NCBI GenBank assembly: GCA_965222655.1
Contig: CBDCUP010000009.1
Location: 434,001 to 498,000, forward strand
Source: CAUZIZ01 sp965222655
GTDB taxonomy: Bacteria > Acidobacteriota > UBA6911 > RPQK01 > JAJDTT01
DNA: 64,000 nt
Direction of reading: 5' to 3'
A program made the position numbers and the translations under genes. How positions within the stretch are numbered: position 1 is the first letter of the stretch; every line of letters starts with the position of its first letter. The notes under the pieces were generated by a model. It saw only the letters and a program-made list of their open reading frames with translations. It had not been told where the DNA came from and searched no databases. Shown piece by piece: positions 33,897-43,665 of the stretch.

Positions 33897-36318
33897 CTGC
33901 CCTTTACCCGTAATAAAGGACTGGACAAAGAGTTTCGGGTCGTTCAAACTGAGCGGCATGCAGCTCCAGAATCAGATCAAGCGTACCCTGTCGAAGCCCG
34001 AGAGCATCGAGTATGTAAGCCGGCTGCTGGAAGAAGGGGATTTCTCTTCGCGAAGCGAGTTGGCCGGTTTTCTTTGCGATCAGTTGCGATTCTATGACCC
34101 CGGCGGGCGGCCCCAGCGGGGAGGTTGCCTGAAGGCGTTGCGGGAGCTGGAAGCGAAGGGCTGTTTTCGGCTGCCGCCCCCACGGATCCAGAAAGGGGCG
34201 CCCCGTCCGCGACGGTTGGCGGCTCCAGTGGAGGAGCCGATCGGGGTGCCCGAGCAGGTGGGGGAGGTGCGGGGGCTGGAGTTGATCGGGGTGGGCGAGC
34301 CGGGGCAGATGCGGATCTGGAACGAGCTGATGATCGAAGAGCATCCGCTGGGGGCTGGGCCCTTGGTGGGACGGCAGCTGCGCTATCTGCTCGGCTCCGA
34401 GCACGGCTGGCTGGGGGGCCTGGGCTTTGCCGCCGCGGCGTTGCAACTCGTGGACCGGGACCGCTGGATCGGTTGGGATGCGGAGCAAAGGCGCGCCCAT
34501 CTGCACGGGGTCGTGTGCCTGAGCCGTTTTCTGATCCGACCCAGCGTGCAGTGTCAGAACCTGGCCTCGCGGGTGTTGAGCCTGAGCCTGCAGCGGCTGG
34601 CCGAAGACTTCGAGCAGCGCTATGGGTACCGTCCCTGGTTGGTCGAGAGTTTTGTAGACACGAGCCGGTTTTCGGGGGCATCCTATCGGGCAGCGAACTG
34701 GACCCGGGTGGGCCGAACCCAGGGTCGGGGTCGGCAGGATCGTTTCACCCAGCGGGAGGAAACGATCAAGGACATCTATGTGTATGCGCTGGAGCCGGAG
34801 TTCCGCGCCCGCCTGGGGTTGGCCGAGGGGGCCGGCTTGGGGCCGCTGGCTCCGGCCCAGGGGGTCGAGGCCGAGAGTTGGGCGGAAGAGGAGTTTGGCG
34901 GCGCGCCGCTGGGGGACGCGCGGCTGAGCCGAAGACTGGTGAACATTGTGGAGTCCAAGGCGCAGGAACCGGGTCGTGCCTTTAGCGGGGTGGCCCAGGG
35001 GGATTGGCCGGCGGTCAAGGCCTACTACCGATTGATCGACCACCCGGACGAGGCCGCGGTGAGCCTGCCCCAGATTCTGCAGCCTCACCGGCAACGCACC
35101 CTGCGGCGCATGCAGGGGCAGCGCACCGTGTTGTGCCTGCAGGACGGCACCGATCTGGACTATACGAGCCTGGCTCAGTGTGAAGGTCTGGGAGTGATCG
35201 GCAGCAACCAGACCGGCGCCCAGAGTCGGGGATTGCACCTGCATTCGACCTTGGCCGTGGCCCCCAATGGACTTCCGCTGGGGGTCTTGCGCGCCCAGTG
35301 TCTGGCGCCGCAGTTGAAATCGCCGCAAGAGAAGCGACCGAGCTGGGCCATCCCGATCGAGGAAAAACAGACCTTCTGCTGGATTCAAGCGCTGCGCGAG
35401 CTCGGAGAAGTGGCGGCCCAAATGCCCCAGACGCGACTGATCAACGTCTGCGACCGGGAAGCGGATATCTTCGAGCTGTTCGAGGAGCAACGCCGTTACC
35501 CGGGGGTCGACCTACTGGTGCGCGCCCAACACAACCGCGGCATCACGGAGGAGCCGTTCAAGCTTTTCGAAGCGCTCGTACAGGAGCCGGTACAGACCCA
35601 GGTCCGCGTCCAGGTGCCGCGCCAGAGCGCTCGGCCCAAGCTCAGTAAGCGAAAGGCCCGGCCCCAGAGGCCCCGCCGCCGGGCGGAGCTCTCGGTCCGC
35701 TATCGGCGGATCCAACTTCGCCCCCCGAAATATTACCCGGATAAGGAGCCCATCGAGATCTGGGTGATTCAGGCGCGGGAGGACTCTCCGCCTGCGGGAA
35801 CCGAAGCCATCGAGTGGTTCCTTCTGACTACCGCCACTCTCGCCTCGCCCGAAGCGGCGGTTCAATGCCTACGCTGGTATTGCCTGCGTTGGCGCATTGA
35901 AGACTGGCACCGGGTGCTGAAGTCCGGCTGCCGCATCGAAGAGATCGCCCACCGAAGCGCCGAGCGCCTCAGCCGGGCGATTGCGATCAACCTGGTCATC
36001 GCCTGGCGGATTATGCTGATGACTCTGCTGGGCAGAGAAACCCCGGAACTGCCCGCCGAGGTGCTCTTCTCGGATCTTGAACTCCATGTCCTGGGGGCCT
36101 ACGCCAAAAAAAAAGCTTGAACCCGCCCTCGCAGCTGGGTGAGGCGGTACGGCTGGTGGCGCGCATCGGAGGATACCTAGGACGCAACCAGGATGCGCCC
36201 CCGGGTCATGAGTTGATATGGCAGGGCTATTCACACCTCCGGCTCCTGTGTGAAGGCTTCGCTCTGGGAGACCCAGAAACATGACTTTGTTCTGTACCGA
36301 ATTACGGGTAAAGGGCAG
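33897..36318 (+). mobile_element. IS4-type insertion sequence carrying a DUF4338-transposase fusion
   Basis: A 2422-bp element with 18-bp perfect terminal repeats CTGCCCTTTACCCGTAAT (33897-33914 and 36301-36318). The palindrome GGCTAGCC abuts both ends (33889-33896, 36319-36326); as a direct repeat it would be an 8-base target duplication, but it could also be an extension of the inverted repeats. A single gene fills it. Confidence 0.85.
33958..36284 (+). CDS. IS4-family transposase fused to an N-terminal DruA-like domain, with -1 frameshift at A9
   Basis: The first 720 residues are open (stop at 36118-36120). Residues 1-95 match the helical N-domain of the IS-borne DruA-like protein; residues 110-275 are DUF4338 (RDRWIGWDAEQRR, QNLASRVLSLSL, LVESFVDTSRFSGASYRAANW). 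Residues 300-720 form an IS4/Tn5-like transposase: GDARLSRRLVNI, VLCLQDGTDLDYT with the first Asp, INVCDREADIFELF with the second, and a Y-R-E-K-like signature YCLRWRIEDWHRVLK. At 36106-36114 a run of nine A is met; a -1 shift there continues for 54 more residues (PSQLGEAVRLVARIGGYLGR, ending FALGDPET), the normal IS4 C-terminus. Confidence 0.85.
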
Positions 36319-36326
36319 GGCTAGCC

Positions 36327-36585
36327 CGCATTTCTCATCGCTTGTCGTAGCGAGGCGCCGCAAGGGCCGTCCTGGCAAGGCTTGCGATCGAGGGTCGAGC
36401 CAACCGCATCGGTACAAGAAGACTCTTCGGCCTGGAGACCGAAGCCACGTCAAAGTTTCACCTTAGATTTCAAGTTTCTTGACCAGCGGTAGCCGATCCA
36501 ATAGAGTTGTGCACCTGAAACGCCAAGCGGTGTGCTGCCAACTCGTCTCAGACTCTTCCGTTCAACCAACGAGTCGCCATTCCCC
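36327..36585. other. Gap before the dehydratase
   Basis: No gene is seen in the 260 bases between the IS and the dehydratase start. AAGAGTCTTCGGCCTGGAG-type short hairpins exist near 36420, but no convincing promoter or riboswitch is recognised. ORFs here are short and basic. Confidence 0.35.
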
Positions 36586-38604
36586 ATGAACGAAATCAGA
36601 TTGCCTTCTTTGGACGAGCTGCGTGGCTCGAGTCAACCTCTTCGTGAGACTCGGATGACGGGCGAGGCCACGCCCGGGAAACTCCCGATGACGGAGGAGA
36701 TGCTGCTTAAAGAACCCAGCGGCAATCTCTTTGGAATGACTCAGAACGTAGGCATGGGATGGAGGCCTGACGAAGTTGGGCGAGACCCCTATCTTATTCT
36801 GAGTACCCTGGGAGGTCTTCGGGGGACCGATGGTGAGCCGGTCGCTTTGGGATACCACACCGGACACTGGGAAGTCGGCTTACTGGTACGGGAGGCCGCC
36901 CTGACGTTGCGCGAGCGAGGCGCTCTTCCCTTCGCTGCCTACTGCAGCGATCCCTGCGACGGACGCAGTCAGGGAACCGATGGAATGATGGACAGCCTGC
37001 CCTATCGGAATGATGCCGCAATTGTGCTGCGCCGGCTGATTCGATCGCTGCCTACTCGAAAGGGGGTCATGGGCATCGGTACCTGCGATAAAGGGCTGCC
37101 CGCAGTGATGCTGGCTTTGGCTGGTTGTACCGATTTGCCGGGGATACTGGTTCCGGGAGGGGTGACGCTGCCGGCGGCAGATGCCGAGGATGCCGGCACC
37201 GTGCAGACCATCGGAGCCCGGTTCTCACATGGCCTCATCAACCTGGACTACGCGGCGACGATGGGCTGCCGGGCTTGTGGCTCGGCAGGGGGAGGATGCC
37301 AGTTTCTGGGCACAGCTGCGACGGCACAGGTGGTTGCAGAAGCGCTGGGATTGGCACTGCCACACAGTGCCCTGAGTCCTTCAGGTCAACCCGTTTGGAC
37401 CGATATGGCACGGCGTTCGGCCCTCGCCCTTCTGCACCTTTGCGCTGAGCAGATTCCGCTTTCGAAGATACTGACCCAGGGAGCATTCGAAAACGCTATG
37501 TTGGTCCACGCCGCATTCGGCGGATCGACCAACCTGTTGCTTCACCTTCCAGCTATCGCTCATGCAGCTGGTCTTCCCTTGCCCACCGTGGAGGACTGGA
37601 GTCGCGTTAATCGGAGTACTCCACGATTGGTGGACGTGCTGCCCAACGGCCCCCGAAACCATCCTACCGTTCAAGTGTTCATGGCAGGCGGAGTCCCCGA
37701 GGTCATGCTCCATCTCCGGAAACTTGGCTTGTTGGACACGGATGTAGTGACTGCTTCCGGGGAGAAGCTCTCAGAGGTGCTCGACTGGTGGGGGGAAAGT
37801 GATCGTCGCCGGGAGGCTCGCAGCACGCTGGCGAGTGGGGGAGAAGTCGATCCCGATCTGGTGATCATGAATCCCGATCAGGCTCGCAAGAACGGTCTGT
37901 CCAGCACTCTGGTCTTCCCATCTGGGAACATTGCTCCTGAAGGTTCGGTGATCAAGGCCACCGCAATCGATCCAACACTGGTCGACGATCAGAACGTCTA
38001 TCGCCAGCAGGGCCCGGCTCGAATCTTTACCTCGGAACGGGCGGCGGTCGAGGCGATCAAAGGGCTGAGTGATCGTCCCTTGAAGGCTGGAGACGTCCTG
38101 GTTCTGATCGGCGGCGGACCTTCGGGTTCGGGAATGGAGGAAACCTACCAGGTGACATCTGCCCTCAAATTCATCCCCTGGGGGAAGACCGTTGCCGTCA
38201 TCACAGACGCCCGCTTCTCAGGCGTCTCGACCGGGGCATGTGTGGGGCACGTGGGGCCGGAAGCACTGGCAGGAGGCCCGATCGGTCGTTTGCGTGATGG
38301 GGATATGCTCGAAATCATGGTCGATCGGAAGAGACTAGAGGGCAGCATCAATCTGGTCGGCAGCGGAGGCACCGTCCACTCGGAGGCAGAAAGCGACGAG
38401 CTCCTGAAATCGCGCGCTCCCTATCCCGGACTGCAGGCGCATCCTCGTTTGCCAGATGACACGAGATTGTGGGCCGCCCTACAGTCCGTCAGCGGGGGCA
38501 CCTGGAATGGATGCGTCTACGATGTGGATCAGATCATCCGTGTGCTGGAGGCAGGTACCGAGGCCCTGCGGGCTAAGGGTGGAGACGAACACAATGAAGC
38601 TTGA
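36586..38604 (+). CDS. YjhG/YagF-type sugar-acid dehydratase (IlvD/Edd family)
   Basis: A 672-residue iron-sulfur dehydratase, close in length and sequence pattern to E. coli YjhG, which acts on D-xylonate. Conserved stretches include GNLFGMTQNVGMGW, ALGYHTGHWEVG, SDPCDGRSQGTDGMMDSLPYRNDA, GTCDKGLPA, GCRACGSAGGGCQFLGTAATAQVVAEALG, and ITDARFSGVSTGACVGHV. The three cysteines that hold the cluster in this family are present. The ATG at 36586 is chosen because homologues begin with the NEIRLP region; the frame extends to 36532. It overlaps the next gene by 11 bases, so the two form an operon. Confidence 0.9.
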   Translation: MNEIRLPSLDELRGSSQPLRETRMTGEATPGKLPMTEEMLLKEPSGNLFGMTQNVGMGWRPDEVGRDPYLILSTLGGLRGTDGEPVALGYHTGHWEVGLLVREAALTLRERGALPFAAYCSDPCDGRSQGTDGMMDSLPYRNDAAIVLRRLIRSLPTRKGVMGIGTCDKGLPAVMLALAGCTDLPGILVPGGVTLPAADAEDAGTVQTIGARFSHGLINLDYAATMGCRACGSAGGGCQFLGTAATAQVVAEALGLALPHSALSPSGQPVWTDMARRSALALLHLCAEQIPLSKILTQGAFENAMLVHAAFGGSTNLLLHLPAIAHAAGLPLPTVEDWSRVNRSTPRLVDVLPNGPRNHPTVQVFMAGGVPEVMLHLRKLGLLDTDVVTASGEKLSEVLDWWGESDRRREARSTLASGGEVDPDLVIMNPDQARKNGLSSTLVFPSGNIAPEGSVIKATAIDPTLVDDQNVYRQQGPARIFTSERAAVEAIKGLSDRPLKAGDVLVLIGGGPSGSGMEETYQVTSALKFIPWGKTVAVITDARFSGVSTGACVGHVGPEALAGGPIGRLRDGDMLEIMVDRKRLEGSINLVGSGGTVHSEAESDELLKSRAPYPGLQAHPRLPDDTRLWAALQSVSGGTWNGCVYDVDQIIRVLEAGTEALRAKGGDEHNEA

Positions 38605-40357
38605 CCCCACCAGACTCGAGGATTGGGAAATCGCGCAGGCGGCCGAGCAAGACATGAAGTCTCCGGCTCAACTGGCCCGGGATCTAGGACTGCAGGATGA
38701 CGAGCTCATTCCCATGGGGAGGAACCTGGCCAAGATCGATCAGGCTTTGGTTATGAAACGGCTCGAGCAGGCGCCGACGGGCCACTACATCGACGTCGCG
38801 GGCATCACCCCGACTCCCTTGGGCGAGGGAAAGACCACGACTTGCATGGGCCTGGCCCAAGGACTGGGCTATATCGGCAAGCGGGCCGCCGCAACCATAC
38901 GCCAGCCCAGCGGAGGTCCCACCTTCAACATCAAGGGTTCCGGTGCTGGAGGTGGGCTGGCCCAGTGTATTCCGCTTGCTCCACTTTCAGTACGACTCAC
39001 CGGGGACATCGATTCGATAACAAACGCTCACAACCTGGCGTTGGTGGCGCTGACAGCGCGTATGCAGTACGAGCGCAACTACGACGACGAGCGGTTGAGA
39101 CAACTCCAATTGAAGCGATTGGACATCGATCCCGCAAGGGTCTCAATGAACTGGGCCATCGACTATTGTGCTCAGGCTTTGAGACACATAACGATCGGCA
39201 AGGGCAGCAAGACCGACGGGGTCGAGATCGAATCAGGCTTCCTGATCACCGCCGCCAGCGAGGTCATGGCCATCCTTTCGATCGCGACAGACCTCTCCGA
39301 TTTACGTAAGAGGATGGCAAAGATCGTGGTCGCCTATGATAGACACGGCGGCGAAATTACGACCGCCGATCTGGAAGTCGATGGTGCCATGTGCGCCTGG
39401 ATGACAGAAGCGATCAACCCTAATCTGCTGCAAACGATCGAGGGGCAACCCGTTCTTGTCCACGCCGGCCCCTTTGCCAATATTGCTTTAGGACAAAGCT
39501 CAATCATCGCGGATCGGATCGGAACTCGTTTAGTCGACTATCTGGTGACGGAGAGCGGGTTTGGCGCCGACATCGGATACGAAAAGTTCTGGAATCTGAA
39601 ATGCCGCGTCTCGGGACTCAGACCCAGCGCGGTCGTCATCGTCGCCACCATGCGGGCGCTGAAGACTCACGGAGGCGGCCCCGCAGTCCGACCGGGAATG
39701 CCTCTGGACGAGGTCTATTCCAGAGAGCATCTGGGCCTGCTCGAGAAAGGATGCAGTAACCTGATCGCCCATATCGAGGTGGTCAAGAGGAGCGGGATCC
39801 GACCCGTTGTGTGCCTGAACTCCTTCGTCACCGATTCAAAAGATGAACTCTCCCTGGTCCGCCGGGCGGCCGAGTCTGCGGGGGCCTACTTCGCAGTATC
39901 CGACCATTGGTCAAAGGGGGGCGAGGGATCCGTCGAGCTCGCCGAGGTAGTCGTCTCGGCCTGTTCGGAGCAGAGTGATTTCAACTTTCTCTACGGGCTT
40001 GAGACTTCGCTGACCGAGCGAGTCGAAATGGTCGCCCGGGAGGTTTACGGTGCTCGCGGTGTCAGCTACTCTCCAAAGGCCCTGGAGATCATGAAAAGGC
40101 TTGAGTCCGAGCCCGAGTCCCGGCAGTTGGGCACTTGCATCGCCAAGACCCACCTCAGCCTTTCGCACGACCCGAATCTGAAAGGCCGCCCAACCGGATG
40201 GGAACTGCCTATCGAGGACGTCTGTATCTACAAGGGTGCAGGTCTGGTGGTCCCAGTGGCGGGCGAGGTTAAGCTATTACCGGGAACCGGCTCGCGCCCG
40301 ACGTTTCGAAGAATCGACGTCGACACGAAGACGGGGGCGATCACGGGGCTATCTTGA
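38594..40357 (+). CDS. fhs: Formate-tetrahydrofolate ligase
   Basis: A 587-residue enzyme that makes 10-formyl-THF from formate, ATP and THF. The P-loop TPTPLGEGKTTT is near residues 72-83, followed by RQPSGGPTFNIKGSGAGGG, LTGDIDSITNAHNL, and later GFGADIGYEKFWNLKC and VATMRALKTHGGGP, all characteristic of Fhs. Length is slightly above the usual 557. The start at 38594 overlaps the dehydratase gene by 11 bases. It ends 16 bases before a palindromic repeat that may act as terminator. Confidence in function is high. Confidence 0.96.
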   Translation: MKLDPTRLEDWEIAQAAEQDMKSPAQLARDLGLQDDELIPMGRNLAKIDQALVMKRLEQAPTGHYIDVAGITPTPLGEGKTTTCMGLAQGLGYIGKRAAATIRQPSGGPTFNIKGSGAGGGLAQCIPLAPLSVRLTGDIDSITNAHNLALVALTARMQYERNYDDERLRQLQLKRLDIDPARVSMNWAIDYCAQALRHITIGKGSKTDGVEIESGFLITAASEVMAILSIATDLSDLRKRMAKIVVAYDRHGGEITTADLEVDGAMCAWMTEAINPNLLQTIEGQPVLVHAGPFANIALGQSSIIADRIGTRLVDYLVTESGFGADIGYEKFWNLKCRVSGLRPSAVVIVATMRALKTHGGGPAVRPGMPLDEVYSREHLGLLEKGCSNLIAHIEVVKRSGIRPVVCLNSFVTDSKDELSLVRRAAESAGAYFAVSDHWSKGGEGSVELAEVVVSACSEQSDFNFLYGLETSLTERVEMVAREVYGARGVSYSPKALEIMKRLESEPESRQLGTCIAKTHLSLSHDPNLKGRPTGWELPIEDVCIYKGAGLVVPVAGEVKLLPGTGSRPTFRRIDVDTKTGAITGLS

Positions 40358-40373
40358 CGAAAATTCCAAGGTA

Positions 40374-40497
40374 CAAGAAACAAGATACAAACAAATTCCA
40401 AATTACAAGCACCAAACTCCAAACGATCTGGGCAACGGTGCTGGTGCGAGTCCGGTTGAGGCTTGGAATTTCGGATTTGTTTGTATCTTGTTTCTTG
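40374..40497. repeat. 124-bp palindromic repeat downstream of fhs
   Basis: Two 23-base arms containing ACAAGATACAAACAAAT lie at 40374-40396 and inverted at 40475-40497; identity continues less perfectly inward (CCAAATT with AAATTCC). A diverged half-copy occurs at about 63008-63045. It lies between convergent genes, so it may terminate both. Confidence 0.75.
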
Positions 40498-40511
40498 AAG
40501 TCTACGTCAAC

Positions 40512-40697
40512 TCAGCAGTGCAGACAACGGAACTCGGTGAAAACCTGCTCTTCGTCTGCTTGAACCTTGGCGTAGTCCAGGAGAACCCTCAGGGCCTTGT
40601 GCTCATCGGGAAGGCTGTGCTTTTCCGCCATCTTCTTCAGCCAGTCTACATGATCCGAATTGAGCTCGAAGCTGTGATCGATCTTTTCTCCGCCCAT
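40512..40697 (-). CDS. Small conserved protein with C-terminal CxxC
   Basis: A 61-residue protein (MGGEKIDHSFELNSDHVDWLKKMAEKH, then ALRVLLDYAK, ending FRCLHC). The pattern, a short helical domain that resembles ribbon-helix-helix type regulators, followed by a terminal Cys pair, recurs in small proteins of unknown function. It is convergent with fhs and upstream of no obvious partner. Natural composition supports it being real. Confidence 0.55.
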   Translation of the reverse strand: MGGEKIDHSFELNSDHVDWLKKMAEKHSLPDEHKALRVLLDYAKVQADEEQVFTEFRCLHC

Positions 40698-40746
40698 TTC
40701 TGTTTTCTCTCCTACAACGCTTGCCGCGTCCGTCTTTACAGATTCA

Positions 40747-42492
40747 CTATAGATTCGCTGCCATCGCTACCGGCTCCTGCGTCACGATGGGTCCTGGAAG
40801 ATCGCCGGTATCCTCTCTGATGTACTGCTGTTGATTGGGCTTTATAGTCTCCAACAGTTCGGCTCGGGTCTTGAGGTTCATGGGTTTCCCTGGGTAGAGT
40901 TTGCCCATTCGGTACATCAATTTTTGGGGGAGCGCGCTGGCAAAATCGAACATAGGCCAGGTGAAATTCGGGCCGTTGGTCTTGCGCAGGCGCACGGCCC
41001 AAACCGCGAGGGCACCTAACCTGAAGGCGCTGGGTCCCCACCAACTGTACAGCCCGGGCCGAAGATTGAGCTTCCAACATCTCATCATCAGCTGCCACTG
41101 AAGCTTGGAAAGGTCGCGAGTCTTGGCCACTCCCTTACCTTTCTCCATCTTGGTCCCGGCTAGAGGCGTGAATACCGAGGGTATCAAGAACCCGAAAAGC
41201 CCTCGTCGCTCCATTTCGTAGATCAGGTCAAGGGTTGCCTCGACATCCGCATCCGTTTCACCTGGATTTCCGACCATCAGCGTCAACATGGGAAACCAGT
41301 TGTTCTTGTTGAGGATCTCCAACCCGCTCAGGACCACACTCGGCCAATCGTTGATGTGGAAGGGCACACCCTTACTGGGCATCACTTGCTTGGCCATGCG
41401 AACCGAGCCGGTCTCGAGCCCGATCAGGGGAACCAGCGCTCTCTTCTCCGGGTGCGAGCTAAGGTTGGGAAGCCGAATAGGACTCTTGTCCAGAAGGATC
41501 TCTGACAATCCGCGGATCAGCTCCGGGTCCACCACTGCAGGGGCCATGGTAGAGTGACTGAGCACGAACTCCTCAACTCCCGGGTAGGTAGATACATCCC
41601 GGTAAAGATCGAACAGAGCCTCTCTATTGGGAAAGAAAAACGGCGTCTTGCTGCCCACCTGCCCCCAGATGAACATGTCTTCGGTGGCCAATGAGATCTG
41701 CTTGTTACCATTGGCCACGTTCGCCTCGACCGCCGCCATCATCCTGTCTCTCGGCAAGGCGATCTGGGGGTTGAGATCGGGCACGCAGAACTGGCAACGA
41801 CGTCCACAACCGGTGGTCATCTCGACCACCCCGAATGTTGTTGCCTTCTCCGGAAAAAGGATCGCGTCCGCCGTGGGGTGGGCAACCTCCACCTGCGCCT
41901 CCAACGGTTCACCCTGAATGGCCTTTCGAAAGAGCTCCATTGTGCCAACGGACTCACTGCGTCCCTCGACCACGCAATCCACACCCAAACTCTCCGCAGA
42001 ACCGGTCTGGTTGATCTGCCAGCCACCAGACCCGCCCACGATAACTCTGTAGTTCGACCGATGAGGATTGTTCCTGATTATCTCGAACATAAGATCCGAG
42101 TAGAAGGAGTTGATGGGCTGCTTGGAACTTCCAAAGATGGACGTATAGACTCCGGCAGCAAAGGTGACTCCGTGGGGATTGTGCGTAGAGACGGCCACGA
42201 TTCTGGTGGCGGGTCCAATGAAGTTTTCGAGATCCTCGGGGTAGCAAACGACCACGTTTTCGGGTCCGAACTCCGTCCCCATCACCTTCTCGAGAATCCG
42301 AAGTCCCGCTGGAGCGGCCTGGGCAGTCCCGTCGCTGGCCCGTTTGGCCTGCTTCCACGCAGGGTACTTCCGGTTCAGCACTCCTTCCATCCATACCGGC
42401 AAAGAAGCCATCGCCATCTGGATGAAGTAGCCAGCGTGGTCAATCATCTCGGTTAGAGGTGCCGTCAATACGATGAGTTTTCCGTCCTTCAT
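40747..42492 (-). CDS. B12-binding-type radical SAM enzyme
   Basis: A 581-residue radical SAM protein. An N-terminal cobalamin-binding-like Rossmann region (to about residue 200, with VVVCYPEDLENFIG and RVIVGGSGGWQ) is followed by the cluster motif CGRRCQFC near residue 240 and the HxD-lacking TIM-like barrel with LIGLETGSVRMAKQVM and MLTLMVGNPGETDADV. Members methylate or rearrange diverse substrates; none can be assigned. The ATG at 42492 has GGAGC six bases upstream; the TTG start 12 bases earlier overlaps that site. Preceded by DUF2911 in the same direction at a distance of 140 bases. Confidence 0.85.
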   Translation of the reverse strand: MKDGKLIVLTAPLTEMIDHAGYFIQMAMASLPVWMEGVLNRKYPAWKQAKRASDGTAQAAPAGLRILEKVMGTEFGPENVVVCYPEDLENFIGPATRIVAVSTHNPHGVTFAAGVYTSIFGSSKQPINSFYSDLMFEIIRNNPHRSNYRVIVGGSGGWQINQTGSAESLGVDCVVEGRSESVGTMELFRKAIQGEPLEAQVEVAHPTADAILFPEKATTFGVVEMTTGCGRRCQFCVPDLNPQIALPRDRMMAAVEANVANGNKQISLATEDMFIWGQVGSKTPFFFPNREALFDLYRDVSTYPGVEEFVLSHSTMAPAVVDPELIRGLSEILLDKSPIRLPNLSSHPEKRALVPLIGLETGSVRMAKQVMPSKGVPFHINDWPSVVLSGLEILNKNNWFPMLTLMVGNPGETDADVEATLDLIYEMERRGLFGFLIPSVFTPLAGTKMEKGKGVAKTRDLSKLQWQLMMRCWKLNLRPGLYSWWGPSAFRLGALAVWAVRLRKTNGPNFTWPMFDFASALPQKLMYRMGKLYPGKPMNLKTRAELLETIKPNQQQYIREDTGDLPGPIVTQEPVAMAANL

Positions 42493-42631
42493 ATGTAGCT
42501 CCAAGTCACTTGGCGTCCGTTTTCTTCGTCAAGAAGGCGCTAAGTATAGCAAGTCGTGAACGAATTTGAGAGACATTGTCAGCAGCCGCGATCGGTCGTC
42601 CATAGTGGCACCCGATCAGCTGCAAGCAGGA

Positions 42632-43138
42632 TCAGTTCGCCGTGAACGACGCCGACGCCCTGAGAGTCCCCCAGCTCATGGAGAACTTACCCTCGGGTAA
42701 GAGCTCAATGGTGAACTGTTCCACGCTCTCCGTTCCCTCCTCGACTATGAGAAGGACCGAGCCAAGGTCCTTGCCGGCATCGCGCTGGGTCCCCCACTGG
42801 CCGGTCTGCGTGTTGATGATCAAATCCCACGTTTCGGCACCTGTCTTCTTGGCGAAAAGGCTATAAGAACCTGGGGGCACATCGAGGGCGCCGAAATTGA
42901 GAGCGCCCGCGGTGGTGAGGGTGGTAGCCTGGTTCATCCCCAGCCTCCAGACGTGACCTACTCCAATCAGCTGATTGGGGTCCCTCCCCCTGAGAGTCGG
43001 CCGACCATAGTCGATCGAAACTGAGTGCCCTCCCAAGGTAATCTCGGTCGTGGCTCGGTCTTCAGCTAAGAGCGACGATCCGCTCAGGAGTAGAACCGTT
43101 GCAACCAGCAACACCTGGGGCTTGAATGAAATCTGCAT
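42632..43138 (-). CDS. DUF2911 family exported protein
   Basis: A 168-residue exported protein. Signal peptide in residues 1-26 (LLVATVLLLSGSSLLA). The DUF2911 pattern is clear: ITLGGHSVSIDYGRPTLRGRD, VWRLGMNQATTLTT, VPPGSYSLF, WDLIINTQTGQWG, FTIELLPEGKFSMSWGTLRAS. The function of the family is unknown; it is common in acidobacteria and Bacteroidetes. Ribosome-site region is weak. Confidence 0.85.
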   Translation of the reverse strand: MQISFKPQVLLVATVLLLSGSSLLAEDRATTEITLGGHSVSIDYGRPTLRGRDPNQLIGVGHVWRLGMNQATTLTTAGALNFGALDVPPGSYSLFAKKTGAETWDLIINTQTGQWGTQRDAGKDLGSVLLIVEEGTESVEQFTIELLPEGKFSMSWGTLRASASFTAN

Positions 43139-43230
43139 TCTAGATCCCCCGAATCTACTCAGACTGTCCTGATGTAAGTCTTGGTTTTGGGAATTGTCGT
43201 GCTTGGGACCTGGGACTTACCCTCTTGGGT

Positions 43231-43665
43231 CTATCCTCCTGGTCCGTCTGCCAGGAAGTAGGATTCCAGCGAATTCAGTTGGTCCGCCAGTTCCTCCACA
43301 TGATGCTGCAGCAGATTCCGAATAGAAATGAGTCCTGTCAAACTTCCCTGACTGTCAAGAATAGGAAGATGGCGAACGTGGTTGGAAACCATGAGTTCGA
43401 GGGCGTCGCCAGCATCGTGATCTTCGCGGACGGACTTAACTGGTGAGGTCATGACCTGACGAACCTGGGTTGCCGCAGCATCTCTCTGGGCTGCTACTAC
43501 CCGCAACATCACATCGCGCTCTGAGAAAATACCCACAAGCTGATCGTCCTCAAGAACCGCCGTTGCACCGGTCCGAGCGTTCTGCATACTCCACACTGCT
43601 TCGAGAACGGTCGCGTCCACCGTCACGGTGGGCGAAGGCACCTGGGCGATTTTGATCACTTTCAT
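43231..43665 (-). CDS. Two-CBS-domain protein
   Basis: A 144-residue protein made of two CBS motifs: VTVDATVLEAVWSMQNARTGATAVLEDDQLVGIFSERDVM in residues 14-55, and a second with HDAGDALELMVSNHVRHLPILDSQGSLTGLISIRNLL in residues 80-120. Such proteins bind adenine nucleotides and regulate partners. No enzyme domain is attached. Confidence 0.9.
   Translation of the reverse strand: MKVIKIAQVPSPTVTVDATVLEAVWSMQNARTGATAVLEDDQLVGIFSERDVMLRVVAAQRDAAATQVRQVMTSPVKSVREDHDAGDALELMVSNHVRHLPILDSQGSLTGLISIRNLLQHHVEELADQLNSLESYFLADGPGG

Noticed and set aside
33904..35490. 528-residue minus-strand ORF opposite the IS4-type transposase
   Set aside because: Antisense of a GC-rich real gene; composition is Gln/Pro/Arg-rich without domain character.
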